64,000 bases of DNA from JAVVHH01 sp965199665 (GTDB taxonomy: Bacteria > Pseudomonadota > Alphaproteobacteria > Acetobacterales > Acetobacteraceae): the NCBI GenBank assembly GCA_965199665.1, contig OZ241208.1, positions 3,348,001-3,412,000 on the forward strand. The letters run 5' to 3'. The position numbers and the translations under genes are program-made. Under the pieces are notes generated by a model. The model was not told where the DNA came from. It searched no databases and worked only from the letters and a program-made list of their open reading frames with translations. The stretch's first letter is position 1. Every line of letters starts with the position of its first letter. Below, one piece after another: positions 17,148 through 25,872 of the stretch.

Positions 17148-18038
17148 TCAGTTCTTGATGGCGAAGACGCGGCGCGCGAAAGTCGCGATCTCGTTCGCCA
17201 CGATCTCCGGCTGCTCGGGGAACAGCGCATGGCTGGCGTCCGGAACGACGACGACCGTGACCCGATCGCCAATCATCGATTGCAGGACCTTGGAGAACCG
17301 CCGCGGGGCCACCGGGTCTTGCTCCGCCTGCAGGTCGAGGATCGGCGCAGTACCGGCGGCGAAGTAATCGTCCACCGGCGTGTGCTCGCGCGCCCAGGAC
17401 TCCATGTGGTGCACCTCGTCGTTCCAGCCGCCGAGCCAGACGCTCGCGTCATGACCCGGCGCGAAGAAGATCTGGCGCAGGCACTCCAGCCGTGTCGCTT
17501 CCGGCAGCGAGGCGTTGGACGGGCAGTCGATCCCCTTGCGGACCTCGGGGCCAATCGGCTTCTCGGTCGAGCCGAGTGGGACCTTGCCGGCCGATGCTGC
17601 GGCCATCACGACGCCCTGGACCAGGTCGGGCCGGTCTGCGGCGAGCTGACGAGCGACGAAGTTGCCGAACGCATGACCGATGACGACCACCTTGCCCTCG
17701 TGTTCATGGTCGATGACGGCGGCGACGTCGCCCGCCAGCACGTGCATGTTGAGGTGCTCCCTCGGTCCTTGGCTCTGCCCGATCCCGCGCGGCTGCGGCC
17801 GCAGCACTCGGAATCCGTCGGCCGCCAGCTTGGCGGCAGTCTCGCTATAATCCTCGCCGGAACGGCCCAGGGACGGCAGGATAACGACGAGCGGGCCCTG
17901 GCCCTGAGCGATCGTCTCGATGCGGGCGCCGTCATGGGTGACCATGAACCGATCGACCTGAGCCGCGGTATCGGCCGCGTACGCTGCTGACGAGAGCAAC
18001 GCGCTGGTGACGATGAGCGAGCGCAGCATGTTCCGCAT
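17148..18038 (-). CDS. Secreted alpha/beta hydrolase
   Basis: 296 residues. The signal peptide is MRNMLRSLIVTSALLSSAAYA, cut before AD. The hydrolase core has LVVILPSLGRSGEDYSETA near the first strands and the nucleophile-elbow position VVIGHAFGNFVARQLA. The elbow reads GHAFG rather than the usual GxSxG, so Ala replaces the catalytic Ser. The acid and His positions appear in ILDLQAEQDPVAPRRF and VPDASHALFPEQPE. ATG 18038 is chosen because AGGAGG lies six bases upstream; the track-length frame adds 26 non-homologous residues. It acts in the periplasm. The missing serine leaves hydrolase activity in doubt. Confidence 0.85.
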   Translation of the reverse strand: MRNMLRSLIVTSALLSSAAYAADTAAQVDRFMVTHDGARIETIAQGQGPLVVILPSLGRSGEDYSETAAKLAADGFRVLRPQPRGIGQSQGPREHLNMHVLAGDVAAVIDHEHEGKVVVIGHAFGNFVARQLAADRPDLVQGVVMAAASAGKVPLGSTEKPIGPEVRKGIDCPSNASLPEATRLECLRQIFFAPGHDASVWLGGWNDEVHHMESWAREHTPVDDYFAAGTAPILDLQAEQDPVAPRRFSKVLQSMIGDRVTVVVVPDASHALFPEQPEIVANEIATFARRVFAIKN

Positions 18039-18223
18039 TTGCATCCTCCTGATTGTCTTGCTCGTGGGAGCGGATCGTTGGGACCGTCGATACGGAGCGG
18101 CGACCGAAGCGGCCAATGCTTTTGAGTCACGCTGGGCTATGCGTCGAAAGCACTGGCATTGAGGGCCATGCCGTCAGTATCGCTGAAAATCATAACGAAT
18201 AAATTTGGAGGAAGTGGTCCGCC

Positions 18224-19528
18224 ATGGCCCTGTTGCGCCAGCTCTACATCCAAGTCCTGATCGGCATCCTACTTGCCATCATACTCGGTATCGCCTCCCC
18301 AAGCACTGCCGTCGCGATGAAACCGCTCGGCGACGCCTTCATCGCGTTGCTGCGGATGTTGCTCGCGCCGATCATCTTCTGCTCGATCGTGCACGGCCTG
18401 ACCCACGTGTCGAGCATGAGCCAACTCGGGCGGCTGGCGCTGAAATCCCTGCTCTACTTCGAAGGCCTGACCACCGTCGCCATGGCTGTCGGCTTCGTCG
18501 CGGTCAACGTGTTCCAGCCCGGGGCCGGGCTGCATGCGACCAATCTCGAGGTCATACCGGCGGTCAACAATCTCACCGGAGCGGCAAGCCACTTCACGGC
18601 GCTCGGCTTCGCCATGAGCATCATCCCGACCACGGTCGTCGATGCCTTCGCCAAGGGCGAGATCCTGCAGGTGTTGCTCGTCTCGCTTCTCGTGGGCGCC
18701 GCGCTCAGCGTGGGTACGGGCGGGAAGGACTCCATCGTCCTGCGCAGCATCGGCGAGGGACAGGAAATCCTGTTCCGCATCCTCGGCTTCATCATGCGTT
18801 TGGCACCGATTGGGGCGTTCGGCGCGATGGCCGCCGCCATCGGAAGCTTCGGCGCCGCGACCCTCGTCTACCTAGCCAAGCTCGTGCTGCTGTATTGGGC
18901 GACGTCGCTGTTCTTCGTCTTCGTGGTGCTGGGCGGCGTCCTGGCGCTGGCCGGGCTATCCATCTTCAAGGTGCTCCGCCTGATCCGCGACGAATTGCTG
19001 ATCGTGCTCGGCACCGCGTCGAGCGAGGTGGTGCTGCCACGCCTGATGAACAAGCTCGAGCAGGCCGGCTGCGACGGCGCCATCGTCGGCTTCGTCATCC
19101 CCAGCGGCTACAGCTTCAACCTTGACGGCACGTCGATCTACATGGCGCTGGCCGTCGCCTTCATCGCCCAGGCCACGGACACGCCGTTCTCCCTGCTGGA
19201 TCAGCTCGGCGTACTCGGCATCCTGTTGCTGACGTCCAAGGGTGGCACCACGGTCGCGGGCGGCGCCTTCATCAAGCTGGCGGCGACCTTGCAGACGGTG
19301 CGCTCCCTGCCGCTCAGCGGGCTGGGCCTGCTGTTCGGCGTGGATCGGTTGATGGCGACCTGCACCGCGCTGACCAACGTGGTGGGCAACACGGTCGCGA
19401 CGTTCGTCATCTCGAAATGGGAGAAGGCGTTCGACCCGACCCGGCTCGACATCTACCTCCGGGAACAGGCCGCCGGGCGCATCGACGCATCGGGAGCCGA
19501 AACGTCGCCGACCGTTCAAAACACCTGA
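18224..19528 (+). CDS. Dicarboxylate/cation symporter (DctA-like, DAACS family)
   Basis: A 434-residue inner-membrane carrier of the DAACS family. The transport core matches DctA: a TASSEVVLPRLMNKLE re-entrant loop near 265-280, IPSGYSFNLDGTSIYMALAV, LTSKGGTTVAGGAF, and DRLMATCTALTNVVGNTVAT. It couples H+ or Na+ to uptake of C4-dicarboxylates or related acids. A GGAGGAAGTGG ribosome site precedes ATG 18224. It leads a plus-strand series with a CMD protein (24 bp gap), an SDR and a pyrone-lactonase-like hydrolase, so it probably imports the di- or tricarboxylic substrate of that set. It is divergent from the secreted hydrolase. Confidence 0.92.
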   Translation: MALLRQLYIQVLIGILLAIILGIASPSTAVAMKPLGDAFIALLRMLLAPIIFCSIVHGLTHVSSMSQLGRLALKSLLYFEGLTTVAMAVGFVAVNVFQPGAGLHATNLEVIPAVNNLTGAASHFTALGFAMSIIPTTVVDAFAKGEILQVLLVSLLVGAALSVGTGGKDSIVLRSIGEGQEILFRILGFIMRLAPIGAFGAMAAAIGSFGAATLVYLAKLVLLYWATSLFFVFVVLGGVLALAGLSIFKVLRLIRDELLIVLGTASSEVVLPRLMNKLEQAGCDGAIVGFVIPSGYSFNLDGTSIYMALAVAFIAQATDTPFSLLDQLGVLGILLLTSKGGTTVAGGAFIKLAATLQTVRSLPLSGLGLLFGVDRLMATCTALTNVVGNTVATFVISKWEKAFDPTRLDIYLREQAAGRIDASGAETSPTVQNT

Positions 19529-19551
19529 ACCGACATCACAGGGAAAACACC

Positions 19552-20100
19552 ATGCGGGTAAGAGATCTTTCGCGCGAGGAAATGGACGACTTCCAGCGCC
19601 AGGTGGCCGACGAGGCCGTCTCAGGCAAGCGCGGCCGGATGCCGGGGCCGCTCCGGGTCTGGATCCACAGCCCCGAGCTGGGTCAGCATGCCCAGCGTCT
19701 CGGTGCATTCCTGCGCTACAGCACGGTTCTGGGCCCGCGGCTGTCGGAACTGGCGATCCTGGTGACGGCCCGGGTCTGGACCGCGCAGTACGAATGGTTC
19801 GCCCATAAGCGCGAGGCGCTGAAAGCGGGCCTGGAGCCGGAGATCATCGAGGCGATCGCCACGCGCCAGGTGCCCAGCTTCTCGGACCCGGCGGCGCAGG
19901 CCATCTACAACTACGCCAAGGCGTTGCACGAGACGCACAACGTCTCCCAAGAGATCCACGACGCCGCGATGACGGCAGTCGGCGAGCGCGGCGTGGTCGA
20001 GCTGGTGGGCTTACTTGGTTACTACACGCTCGTCGCGATGACGCTGAACGCGTTCGACTTTCCGTTGCCGGACGGCGAGACGCCCGACCTTCAATCCTAA
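19552..20100 (+). CDS. Carboxymuconolactone decarboxylase-family protein
   Basis: A 182-residue AhpD/CMD-fold protein with the helical core signature LSELAILVTARVWTAQYEWFAHKREALKAGL. The Glu and His stand where CMD enzymes have active-site residues. The CxxC of AhpD peroxidases is absent, so peroxidase activity is unlikely. It probably decarboxylates or isomerises a lactone-type aromatic-cleavage product. ATG 19552 follows AGGGAAAACACC. It resembles the second CMD protein at 56963-57529 (WNAQYEFYAHR core), and both sit beside closely similar SDRs. Confidence 0.9.
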   Translation: MRVRDLSREEMDDFQRQVADEAVSGKRGRMPGPLRVWIHSPELGQHAQRLGAFLRYSTVLGPRLSELAILVTARVWTAQYEWFAHKREALKAGLEPEIIEAIATRQVPSFSDPAAQAIYNYAKALHETHNVSQEIHDAAMTAVGERGVVELVGLLGYYTLVAMTLNAFDFPLPDGETPDLQS

Positions 20101-20121
20101 GACAAGCAAGGACACACGATC

Positions 20122-20922
20122 ATGGCCGGACGGCTCAAGGATAAAGTTGCGATCATCACCGGAGCGGGCTCGGTCGGACCCGGCTGGGGGAACGGACGCG
20201 CGGCGGCGGTCATCTTCGCCCAGGAAGGCGCCAAGGTATTCGCCGTCGACCTCAAGCGCGAGAGCATGGATGAAACGGTGTCGCTGGCGCGCGAGGCCGG
20301 GTGCGAGATCGTGACCCACACCTGCGACATGATGGACAGCGCGCAGGTGGCGGCCATGGTGCAGGCCTGCGTCGACGCGTTCGGCCGGGTCGACATCCTG
20401 GTGAACAACGTGGGCGGCTCGTCCCCCGGCGGCCCGGTCGCGCTCTCCGAAGAGGCATGGGACCGGCAGATCGACTTCAACCTGAAAACCGTCTTCCTGG
20501 CCTGCAAGCATGCCATTCCCGCCATGGAGAAAGCCGGCGGCGGCTCGATCATCAACACGGCCTCGACCTCGGGCATCCGCTTCACCGGCTCGACGCAAAT
20601 CGGCTACGCGGCCTCGAAGGCAGGCGTGATCCAGTTCTCCCGCGTCGCCGCCGTCGAATACGCGCCCAAGCGCATCCGCGTGAACACGGTCGTGCCCGGG
20701 CAGATGCACACCCCCATGGTCGAGACCCGGCTGGCCGGCCAGCGCGCCGGCGGCGATGTGGAGGCCCTGCTCAAGACGCGGCAGGCCCGCATCCCGCTCG
20801 GCTTCATGGGTGACGGGCGTGACACCGCCTATGCGGCTCTGTTCCTGGCCTCCGACGAAGCCCGGTTCGTGACGGGGACCGAGCTGGTCGTCGATGGCGG
20901 CATGTCCGTCCGGTGCGACTGA
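20122..20922 (+). CDS. Short-chain dehydrogenase with an extended glycine loop
   Basis: A 266-residue NAD(P)-dependent SDR. The cofactor loop is unusually long, TGAGSVGPGWGNGRA near residues 14-28, instead of TGxxxGxG. Other motifs are standard: NNVGG near 94, Ser in NTASTSG, and the catalytic YAASK near 158-162. C-terminal VTGTELVVDGGM is typical of classical SDRs. It probably oxidises or reduces a hydroxylated ring or side-chain intermediate. It sits 21 bp after the CMD gene and before the pyrone-lactonase-like gene. The SDR at 58735 shares the same loop extension. Confidence 0.92.
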   Translation: MAGRLKDKVAIITGAGSVGPGWGNGRAAAVIFAQEGAKVFAVDLKRESMDETVSLAREAGCEIVTHTCDMMDSAQVAAMVQACVDAFGRVDILVNNVGGSSPGGPVALSEEAWDRQIDFNLKTVFLACKHAIPAMEKAGGGSIINTASTSGIRFTGSTQIGYAASKAGVIQFSRVAAVEYAPKRIRVNTVVPGQMHTPMVETRLAGQRAGGDVEALLKTRQARIPLGFMGDGRDTAYAALFLASDEARFVTGTELVVDGGMSVRCD

Positions 20923-20935
20923 AAGAGGGACGGCA

Positions 20936-21826
20936 ATGACCACCGTATCTCCTCAGTCGGACGGATCTGCAAGTCCGCCATCCGATCCGAACCCCCGTAC
21001 ATCGACGTTCTCGCCACCTGCGAACAGCTGCAACTCGCATTGCCACATCTACGGGCCGTTCGACCGCTACCCGTTGCCCGCCGATCGCAGCTTCACGCCA
21101 AGCGAGGCGCCGGAAACGGAGCTTCGCCGCATCGACGATCATCTCGGCTTCAGCCGTGCGGTGTTCGTGCAGAGCCAGGGGCATGGCTGGGATCATGAGC
21201 CGGTGATCGACGCCCTCGCCACTGGACGGGACCGCTACCGAGCGGTGGCGCTGATCCGGGCCGATACCGATCCGTCGGAAGTGAAGCGTCTGGACGCGGC
21301 CGGGTTCTGCGGGGCGCGGTTCAGCTTCATGACCCATCTCGGCTTTCCCGACCTGTCCAAGGTCCGGGCGGCCATGGCGCTGGTCCGTCCCTATGATTGG
21401 CACATCGCGATCCATGTCTCCGGCAACGGCCTGGTCGAGATGGAGGAGTTCATCCGCAGCATCGAAGCGCCGGTGGTGATCGACCACATGGGCCGGCCCG
21501 ACACGAGTGAAGGCGCCGATAGCCCGGCCATGCTGGCGATGCGTCGGCTGCTCGACACCGGCCGGGTCTGGGTCAAGCTCAGCGGGGCCGACCGTCTGTC
21601 GAAACAGAAACCGCCCTACACGGACGCGCTGCCGATCGCGTCGAGCATCGCGGCGCACGCGCCGGAGCGGACCCTGTGGGGCTCAGACTGGCCGCATGTG
21701 AACCTTCATGGCCCGATGACCGACGATGCCTGCCTGGTGGACCTGATCCCGCAGATGGTGCCGTCGGAGACCGCCCGGCATCGCATGCTGGTCGACAATC
21801 CGGCCGAGTTCTTCCGGTTCGGCTGA
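20936..21826 (+). CDS. 2-pyrone-4,6-dicarboxylate lactonase (LigI)-like amidohydrolase
   Basis: 296 residues, amidohydrolase_2 family. The strand-1 HxH is present (NSHCHIYGPFDRYPL, residues 34-45). The pattern closely follows LigI: RAVFVQSQGHGWD, GARFSFMTHLG, HVSGNGL, VVIDHMGRP, VWVKLSGADRLS and LWGSDWPHVN with the catalytic Asp. LigI hydrolyses the lactone ring of 2-pyrone-4,6-dicarboxylate in protocatechuate 4,5-cleavage. No LigAB dioxygenase is seen here, so the true substrate may be another lactone or pyrone. ATG 20936 follows AGAGGGACGGC. It is the last gene of the symporter-CMD-SDR series. Confidence 0.88.
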   Translation: MTTVSPQSDGSASPPSDPNPRTSTFSPPANSCNSHCHIYGPFDRYPLPADRSFTPSEAPETELRRIDDHLGFSRAVFVQSQGHGWDHEPVIDALATGRDRYRAVALIRADTDPSEVKRLDAAGFCGARFSFMTHLGFPDLSKVRAAMALVRPYDWHIAIHVSGNGLVEMEEFIRSIEAPVVIDHMGRPDTSEGADSPAMLAMRRLLDTGRVWVKLSGADRLSKQKPPYTDALPIASSIAAHAPERTLWGSDWPHVNLHGPMTDDACLVDLIPQMVPSETARHRMLVDNPAEFFRFG

Positions 21827-21984
21827 ACCGCGAACTCGGCTTGTCCTTCGTCGGCTACTGCGTCGTCGAAGTGGCCAGCCAACTTGCCTTCTTTCGTGTC
21901 GGTGCGCGGCGATCGTGGCGGGGTTGTTGACGTGGCTGCTGCGGAGCGTGACCAAAGAGGCCTGACGAGCGCACGGACGGGCTG

Positions 21985-22135
21985 ATGGACATACGCGAGC
22001 TACGCTATTTCACTCAGGTTGCCCGCTCCGGCAGCCTCGTTCGCGCGGCCTCTGTCCTGAACGTGACCCAATCCGCCATCAGTCGGCAGTTGCAGAAGCT
22101 CGAGGCCGGGCCGATCCTGCTCGAGATGCGGGGCT
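21985..22135 (+). pseudogene. LysR regulator stub, cut within the HTH region
   Basis: MDIRELRYFTQVARSGSLVRAAS and NVTQSAISRQLQKLEA (about residues 1-43) are a normal LysR winged-helix start. The frame then passes into IS6-family transposase sequence, so the effector domain is missing. It lies downstream of the pyrone-lactonase-like gene and may once have regulated that operon. Confidence 0.8.
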
Positions 22136-22508
22136 GGCCGCCGATCTCGATCACGACTGACAAGCTCGGCTCCTATTCAGAAGCGATCAGGCGCTTGCAG
22201 CGCGACGGTCGTTTGTCACATGACGTGATGCACCGAACGTCGAAGTACCTGAACAACATCATCGAGGCAGACCACGGCGCGCTAAAGCAGGTGATCCGGC
22301 CGGCGCGTGGGTTTCAGACGATGACAACGGCCTACGCGACAACCGAAGGCTTTGAGATCTGCGCATGATCCGTAGCGGGCAATGTATTGTTCGAGAGCCA
22401 GGCGCTGCAGGCGAGGTCCGCTTCGTCAACGGGCTGTTCGATCTGCCCGCGTAGCGGCATCCCTCACGCGGCCGAAGCGCGTCCACCAGAAGTCAGTGCA
22501 ACAGAGCC
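22132..22508 (+). mobile_element. IS6-family insertion sequence, right-end remnant with frameshifted transposase
   Basis: The transposase C-terminal half begins near 22135 (ITTDKLGSYSEAIRRLQRDG) and continues HRTSKYLNNIIEADHGALK and GFQTMTTAYAT, hallmarks of the IS6/IS26 group DDE domain including the final catalytic Glu. The frame ends early at 22368. The expected tail (MIRSGQCIVREPG, then EVRFVNGLFDLPA) continues in another frame to the TAG at 22451-22453, showing a frameshift near 22360. The terminal inverted repeat GGCTCTGTTGCA reads inward on the minus strand from 22508. The left half of the element is missing. Confidence 0.82.
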
Positions 22509-22560
22509 GAAAATCCGAAGCTTCGGGCAGACAGAGGTCACGATGTACTTCCGTCTGTCA

Positions 22561-23388
22561 CTACGCTTCCAGCAGCTGTCGAAATTGCGCGGCGTCGGCA
22601 GGCGAGACGGGATTGTAGATGATCATCCCGAGCTCCGGCCGTCCTTCGACGGCGAACGAGGAAAACTCCATCGACAGCAGCCCGGCGACGGGATGATGGA
22701 TGCGCTTCACCCCGTCGCCATGCACGACCACGTCGTTGTCCCGCCACAGCGCCTCGAATTCTGGGCTGATGCGCGACAACTCGGCGACCAACTCGGTAGC
22801 CGCGGCGCTGTTGTTGGCGCCCGCGCGGGCCACGTCGGCGCGAAAGGCCCCGACGACGAACCGGGCTATACTGTCCCAATCCTCGTTCCGAGAGCGGACA
22901 TGGTCGCTGGCGAACATCAGTCGGAGAATGTTACGCCCCTCGCGCGGTAGCTTGCCGTAGTCCGTCAGCAACAACGCCGCAGCACGGTTCCAGCCAACGA
23001 CGTCCCACATCACCGTCTTGATGATCGCGGCGCTCAGCGCCATGCCGTCGAGCACGCGCTGCAGCCGCGGGGTTATGCCGTCGATCGGCTGATACCGCGC
23101 CTCCGGCGGGCGTCCGAGGCCCAGCATGTAGAGATGCTCGCGCTCCGGCTCGGTCAGCATCAGGCCCTTGGCCAAGCGGTCGAGCACATCGGCCGATGGT
23201 GCGCCGCCACGGCCTTGCTCCAGCCAGGTGTACCACGTCGGACTGATGTTCGCGCGGCTCGCCACCTCTTCGCGGCGCAGGCCCGGCGTACGCCGCCGAC
23301 CGCATGCGAAGCCTAACGCCGCTGGGTCGAGACGGGTGCGGCGATCGCGCAGGTAGGTGCCGAGTTGATTTGATTGTCCGACAGCCAT
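22561..23388 (-). CDS. XRE-family regulator with MmyB-like ligand-binding domain
   Basis: 275 residues. The N-terminal Cro/CI-type HTH spans about residues 10-85 (GLRREEVASRANISPTWYTWLEQGR). The C-terminal PAS-like MmyB domain has VVGWNRAAALLLTDY and MFASDHVRSR near the middle, and VFxxE-type features near the end. This class often sits divergent from an SDR, as here (SDR starts at 23486), and represses it. The 97-bp gap holds a strong dyad at 23399-23429. The effector is unknown, perhaps a small acid or quinone. Confidence 0.93.
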   Translation of the reverse strand: MAVGQSNQLGTYLRDRRTRLDPAALGFACGRRRTPGLRREEVASRANISPTWYTWLEQGRGGAPSADVLDRLAKGLMLTEPEREHLYMLGLGRPPEARYQPIDGITPRLQRVLDGMALSAAIIKTVMWDVVGWNRAAALLLTDYGKLPREGRNILRLMFASDHVRSRNEDWDSIARFVVGAFRADVARAGANNSAAATELVAELSRISPEFEALWRDNDVVVHGDGVKRIHHPVAGLLSMEFSSFAVEGRPELGMIIYNPVSPADAAQFRQLLEA

Positions 23389-23398
23389 GAGCAGATCC

Positions 23399-23429
23399 TA
23401 GTGACAATTATACTACGATAAGTTCACTA
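23399..23429. promoter_or_regulatory. Nested dyad in the XRE/SDR divergent promoter
   Basis: The outer arms TAGTGA (23399-23404) and TCACTA (23424-23429) flank an inner TTAT (23408-23411) and ATAA (23418-23421). Both dyads are centred within half a base of 23414. The stretch is AT-rich against GC-rich flanks and includes TATACT, a possible -10 box. It is the best candidate operator for the adjacent XRE regulator. Confidence 0.5.
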
Positions 23430-23485
23430 CTTTAACACTTTGGAATGGTCAGCGATATGCGTTCCGACAACAAGGAGGTTAACCC

Positions 23486-24388
23486 ATGCGCGTGTTCCTG
23501 ACCGGCGCTACCGGCTTCATCGGATCGCACATCATCCCCGAACTGCTTGGTCACGGTCACCAGGTACTCGGGCTTACCCGCTCCGACGCCGGCGCCCGGC
23601 AACTCGAGGCGGCCGGTGCCGAAAGCCATCGCGGCGACCTGGAAAGGCCCGAGACGCTCGCCAGCGGCGCGGCAGCGGCCGACGCGGTGATCCACTGTGC
23701 GTTCGACCACAATTTCGCGGCGTTCTTCGAGAATACCAAGAAAGACCAACGCAACATCGCCACGATGGGCGAGGCGCTGGAGGGTACGCACAAGCCTTTC
23801 CTGATCACCTCCGGCGTCGGCATCGGCACACCGCTGAACGGCGGTCTAGCGACCGAGGATGTGCTCAACCCGCGTCACGCCAACCCCCGCATCGCCACCG
23901 AACTCGCCGCCGCGACGCTGACCGCGCGAAACATCGACGTGCGCACCATCCGACTGCCGCAGGTGCATGATACCACCAAGGCCGGGTTGATCACGCCGCT
24001 GCTCACGGAGGCCCGTCGCGCTGGGGCGGTGGCTTATCTGGGCGAGGGGCAGACACGCTGGTCCGCCACGCACGTCAGGGATGTGGCGAGACTCTACGTC
24101 TTGGCGCTGGAGAAAGGCGAGCCGGGCGCGCGCTACCATGCGTCGGCTGAAGAAGGCGTTTCTGCACGCGCCATCGCCGAGGCGATCGGAAAGGGCGCCG
24201 GGCTGCCGGTCCGCTCGATCGTAGCCAGCGAGGTCGAGCAGTATTTCGGCTGGATGGCCCCCTTCGCCGCACTCGATATGATGGCGTCGAGCGCATGGAC
24301 GCGCGCGCGGCTCGGCTGGGAGCCAACCGGCCCCGATCTGCTCAGCGACCTCGCCGCGATGGACTATCGGGCGCTCGCCGAGGCCTGA
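23486..24388 (+). CDS. NAD-dependent epimerase/dehydratase-type extended SDR
   Basis: 300 residues. MRVFLTGATGFIGSHIIPEL gives the extended-SDR glycine motif (GATGFIG, residues 7-13). LGLTRSDAGARQL is the cofactor-specificity region. Further marks are DAVIHCAF and a substrate segment RIATELAAA in place of the usual YxxxK, so the canonical Tyr-Lys pair is not obvious. Such proteins are often annotated as 3-beta-HSD-like or NmrA-related reductases. AAGGAGG lies upstream of ATG 23486. It is divergent from, and probably repressed by, the XRE regulator. Confidence 0.9.
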   Translation: MRVFLTGATGFIGSHIIPELLGHGHQVLGLTRSDAGARQLEAAGAESHRGDLERPETLASGAAAADAVIHCAFDHNFAAFFENTKKDQRNIATMGEALEGTHKPFLITSGVGIGTPLNGGLATEDVLNPRHANPRIATELAAATLTARNIDVRTIRLPQVHDTTKAGLITPLLTEARRAGAVAYLGEGQTRWSATHVRDVARLYVLALEKGEPGARYHASAEEGVSARAIAEAIGKGAGLPVRSIVASEVEQYFGWMAPFAALDMMASSAWTRARLGWEPTGPDLLSDLAAMDYRALAEA

Positions 24389-24584
24389 TGGACCGCCGTC
24401 GCGCCCCGGTTCATCGATGTGGAACCGCGGTGCGACGGCTTTCCCGCTGCCAACCGGAGGCGATCGCCAACGCCGGCCAATCCTACTGTCGCGTTCCGCT
24501 CAGAGGCCGTCCCTCACGACCGAAGATGACCGTTCTTTCCTGTCTCAAGCGTCAAGACCGACCGTTCGCTAACGGCTATAAACA

Positions 24585-24845
24585 TCAAGCTCTCGCGCGA
24601 GGCGTCCCGGTGACTACGCTGGCAAGTGTCGTTGCGAACCGACTGACGTCCGCTTCGTCGTTATAGATGTGCGCCCCCACCCGGATCACGCCGCCGCGTT
24701 CGGCGACGTAGACGCCGTCGCGGGCGAGGTCCGCGACGATCTGGGCAGCGGTTCCGGCCCGCGCACGCAGACCGAGGAGGTGCGGCGGGCGAAAGCGGCG
24801 CTCGACCGGCACGAGACCGCACGCCTCGGCAGCGTCGGCGCCAGC
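24585..24845 (-). pseudogene. C-terminal fragment of a class V aminotransferase
   Basis: The translated stretch contains RRFRPPHLLGLR, then DLARDGVYVAERGGVIRVGAHIYNDEADVSRF. This is the C-terminal end of cysteine-desulfurase/kynureninase-like PLP enzymes, where the small domain closes on the active site. A TAG lies just upstream in frame near 24846, and the PLP-binding lysine region is absent. About 300 N-terminal residues are missing. It is a decayed remnant with no partner gene nearby. Confidence 0.65.
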
Positions 24846-25125
24846 CTACCGGCGTTCGCATCCACAATTTCCGAGCCTTTCAGGTCGTCATGAAGCTTTC
24901 ACCCGCCCAATCTAGGAAAGCACGAGGCTTCGGTGCCTGCGGCTGGCGAACTGCGAACATCGGGAGCATCGGCCGCGACGGGCCAAGATAGGTTAGCAAA
25001 ACACGCACCAAGCCCTGCCGCGACATGCTCAGTCAGCAGTAAGATCTTGATGCCGCAACCCGCGACGAGGAACGACCGCATGGATCCTGACGGCGTTCAT
25101 GCCGTCCCGGGTAGGAGACCGCCTC
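24846..25125. other. Gene-free stretch beside the aminotransferase remnant
   Basis: No convincing coding frame, repeat or RNA is seen here. It holds only the ribosome site AGGAG (25113-25117) of the next gene. It may be decayed sequence from the aminotransferase gene's lost 5' part. Confidence 0.4.
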
Positions 25126-25740
25126 ATGTTCTATGAACTCACTACCTTGGCATGCCCGCTGCTCACGATCGGCGACGTGGCCGAAGGCGCTCGTGCCTGG
25201 ACCGACAGTCCCGCGGCGACTGGGACGGTGCTGGGCTGCTGGCGAACGGAGATTGGCACGCTCGGGCGGCTGCTGGTGCTTCGGGGTTTCGACACCGCGG
25301 ACGCGCTGGCGAGCGAACGGCGGCGCGCTCTGTTCAGCGACACGCCGTTCAATGCCGCCAGCAGCGTCGTTTCCCTCAGCATGGACAGTTACAAGCCGTT
25401 TCCGTTCCTGCCGCCACTTCGCACTGGCGCCCGCGGACCTGCCTTCGAATTCCGGACCTACCACCTGAAGCCTGGTGGCCTTCCACCCACGCTTGCAGGA
25501 TGGCAACAGGCGATCGACCCCGCCCGGGCATACACGGACCGGTTGGTGATCAACATGTATGCGCTCGATGGGCCGCCGCGCATCACGCACATCTGGGGCT
25601 TCACGGACCTTGGACAGCGCTCGGCCTTACGCGCGGCGGCTTACGCCAGTGGCGTATGGCCACCTCGCGGCGGGCCCGACCAAATTCTGGAAGCCACGTC
25701 GACGATCGCCTTACCAGAGGTTGGCTCCCCGCTCAGGTGA
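25126..25740 (+). CDS. NIPSNAP-family protein
   Basis: 204 residues with two alpha/beta dimeric-barrel (NIPSNAP) halves. The first opens MFYELTTLACP. The second is marked by AFEFRTYHLKPGGLPPTLAGW, the family signature ExRxYxLKPG. The second half ends with THIWGFTDLGQR. ATG 25126 is preceded by AGGAG eight bases upstream. Bacterial members accompany catabolic or monooxygenase genes, but the role is unknown. It stands alone on the plus strand, with 132 bp to the convergent flavoenzyme. Confidence 0.85.
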   Translation: MFYELTTLACPLLTIGDVAEGARAWTDSPAATGTVLGCWRTEIGTLGRLLVLRGFDTADALASERRRALFSDTPFNAASSVVSLSMDSYKPFPFLPPLRTGARGPAFEFRTYHLKPGGLPPTLAGWQQAIDPARAYTDRLVINMYALDGPPRITHIWGFTDLGQRSALRAAAYASGVWPPRGGPDQILEATSTIALPEVGSPLR

Positions 25741-25872
25741 CGGTTACGCCACACGATGTGACTAGACTTAACCGAACGGTCTCAAGGCGAATGTCAGCTT
25801 CTTTGACGAGGCCGATCCACAGCGGCATCGGCTATTGGCTGACGTCCGATAACGTAGACTACGTTGCGCTGG

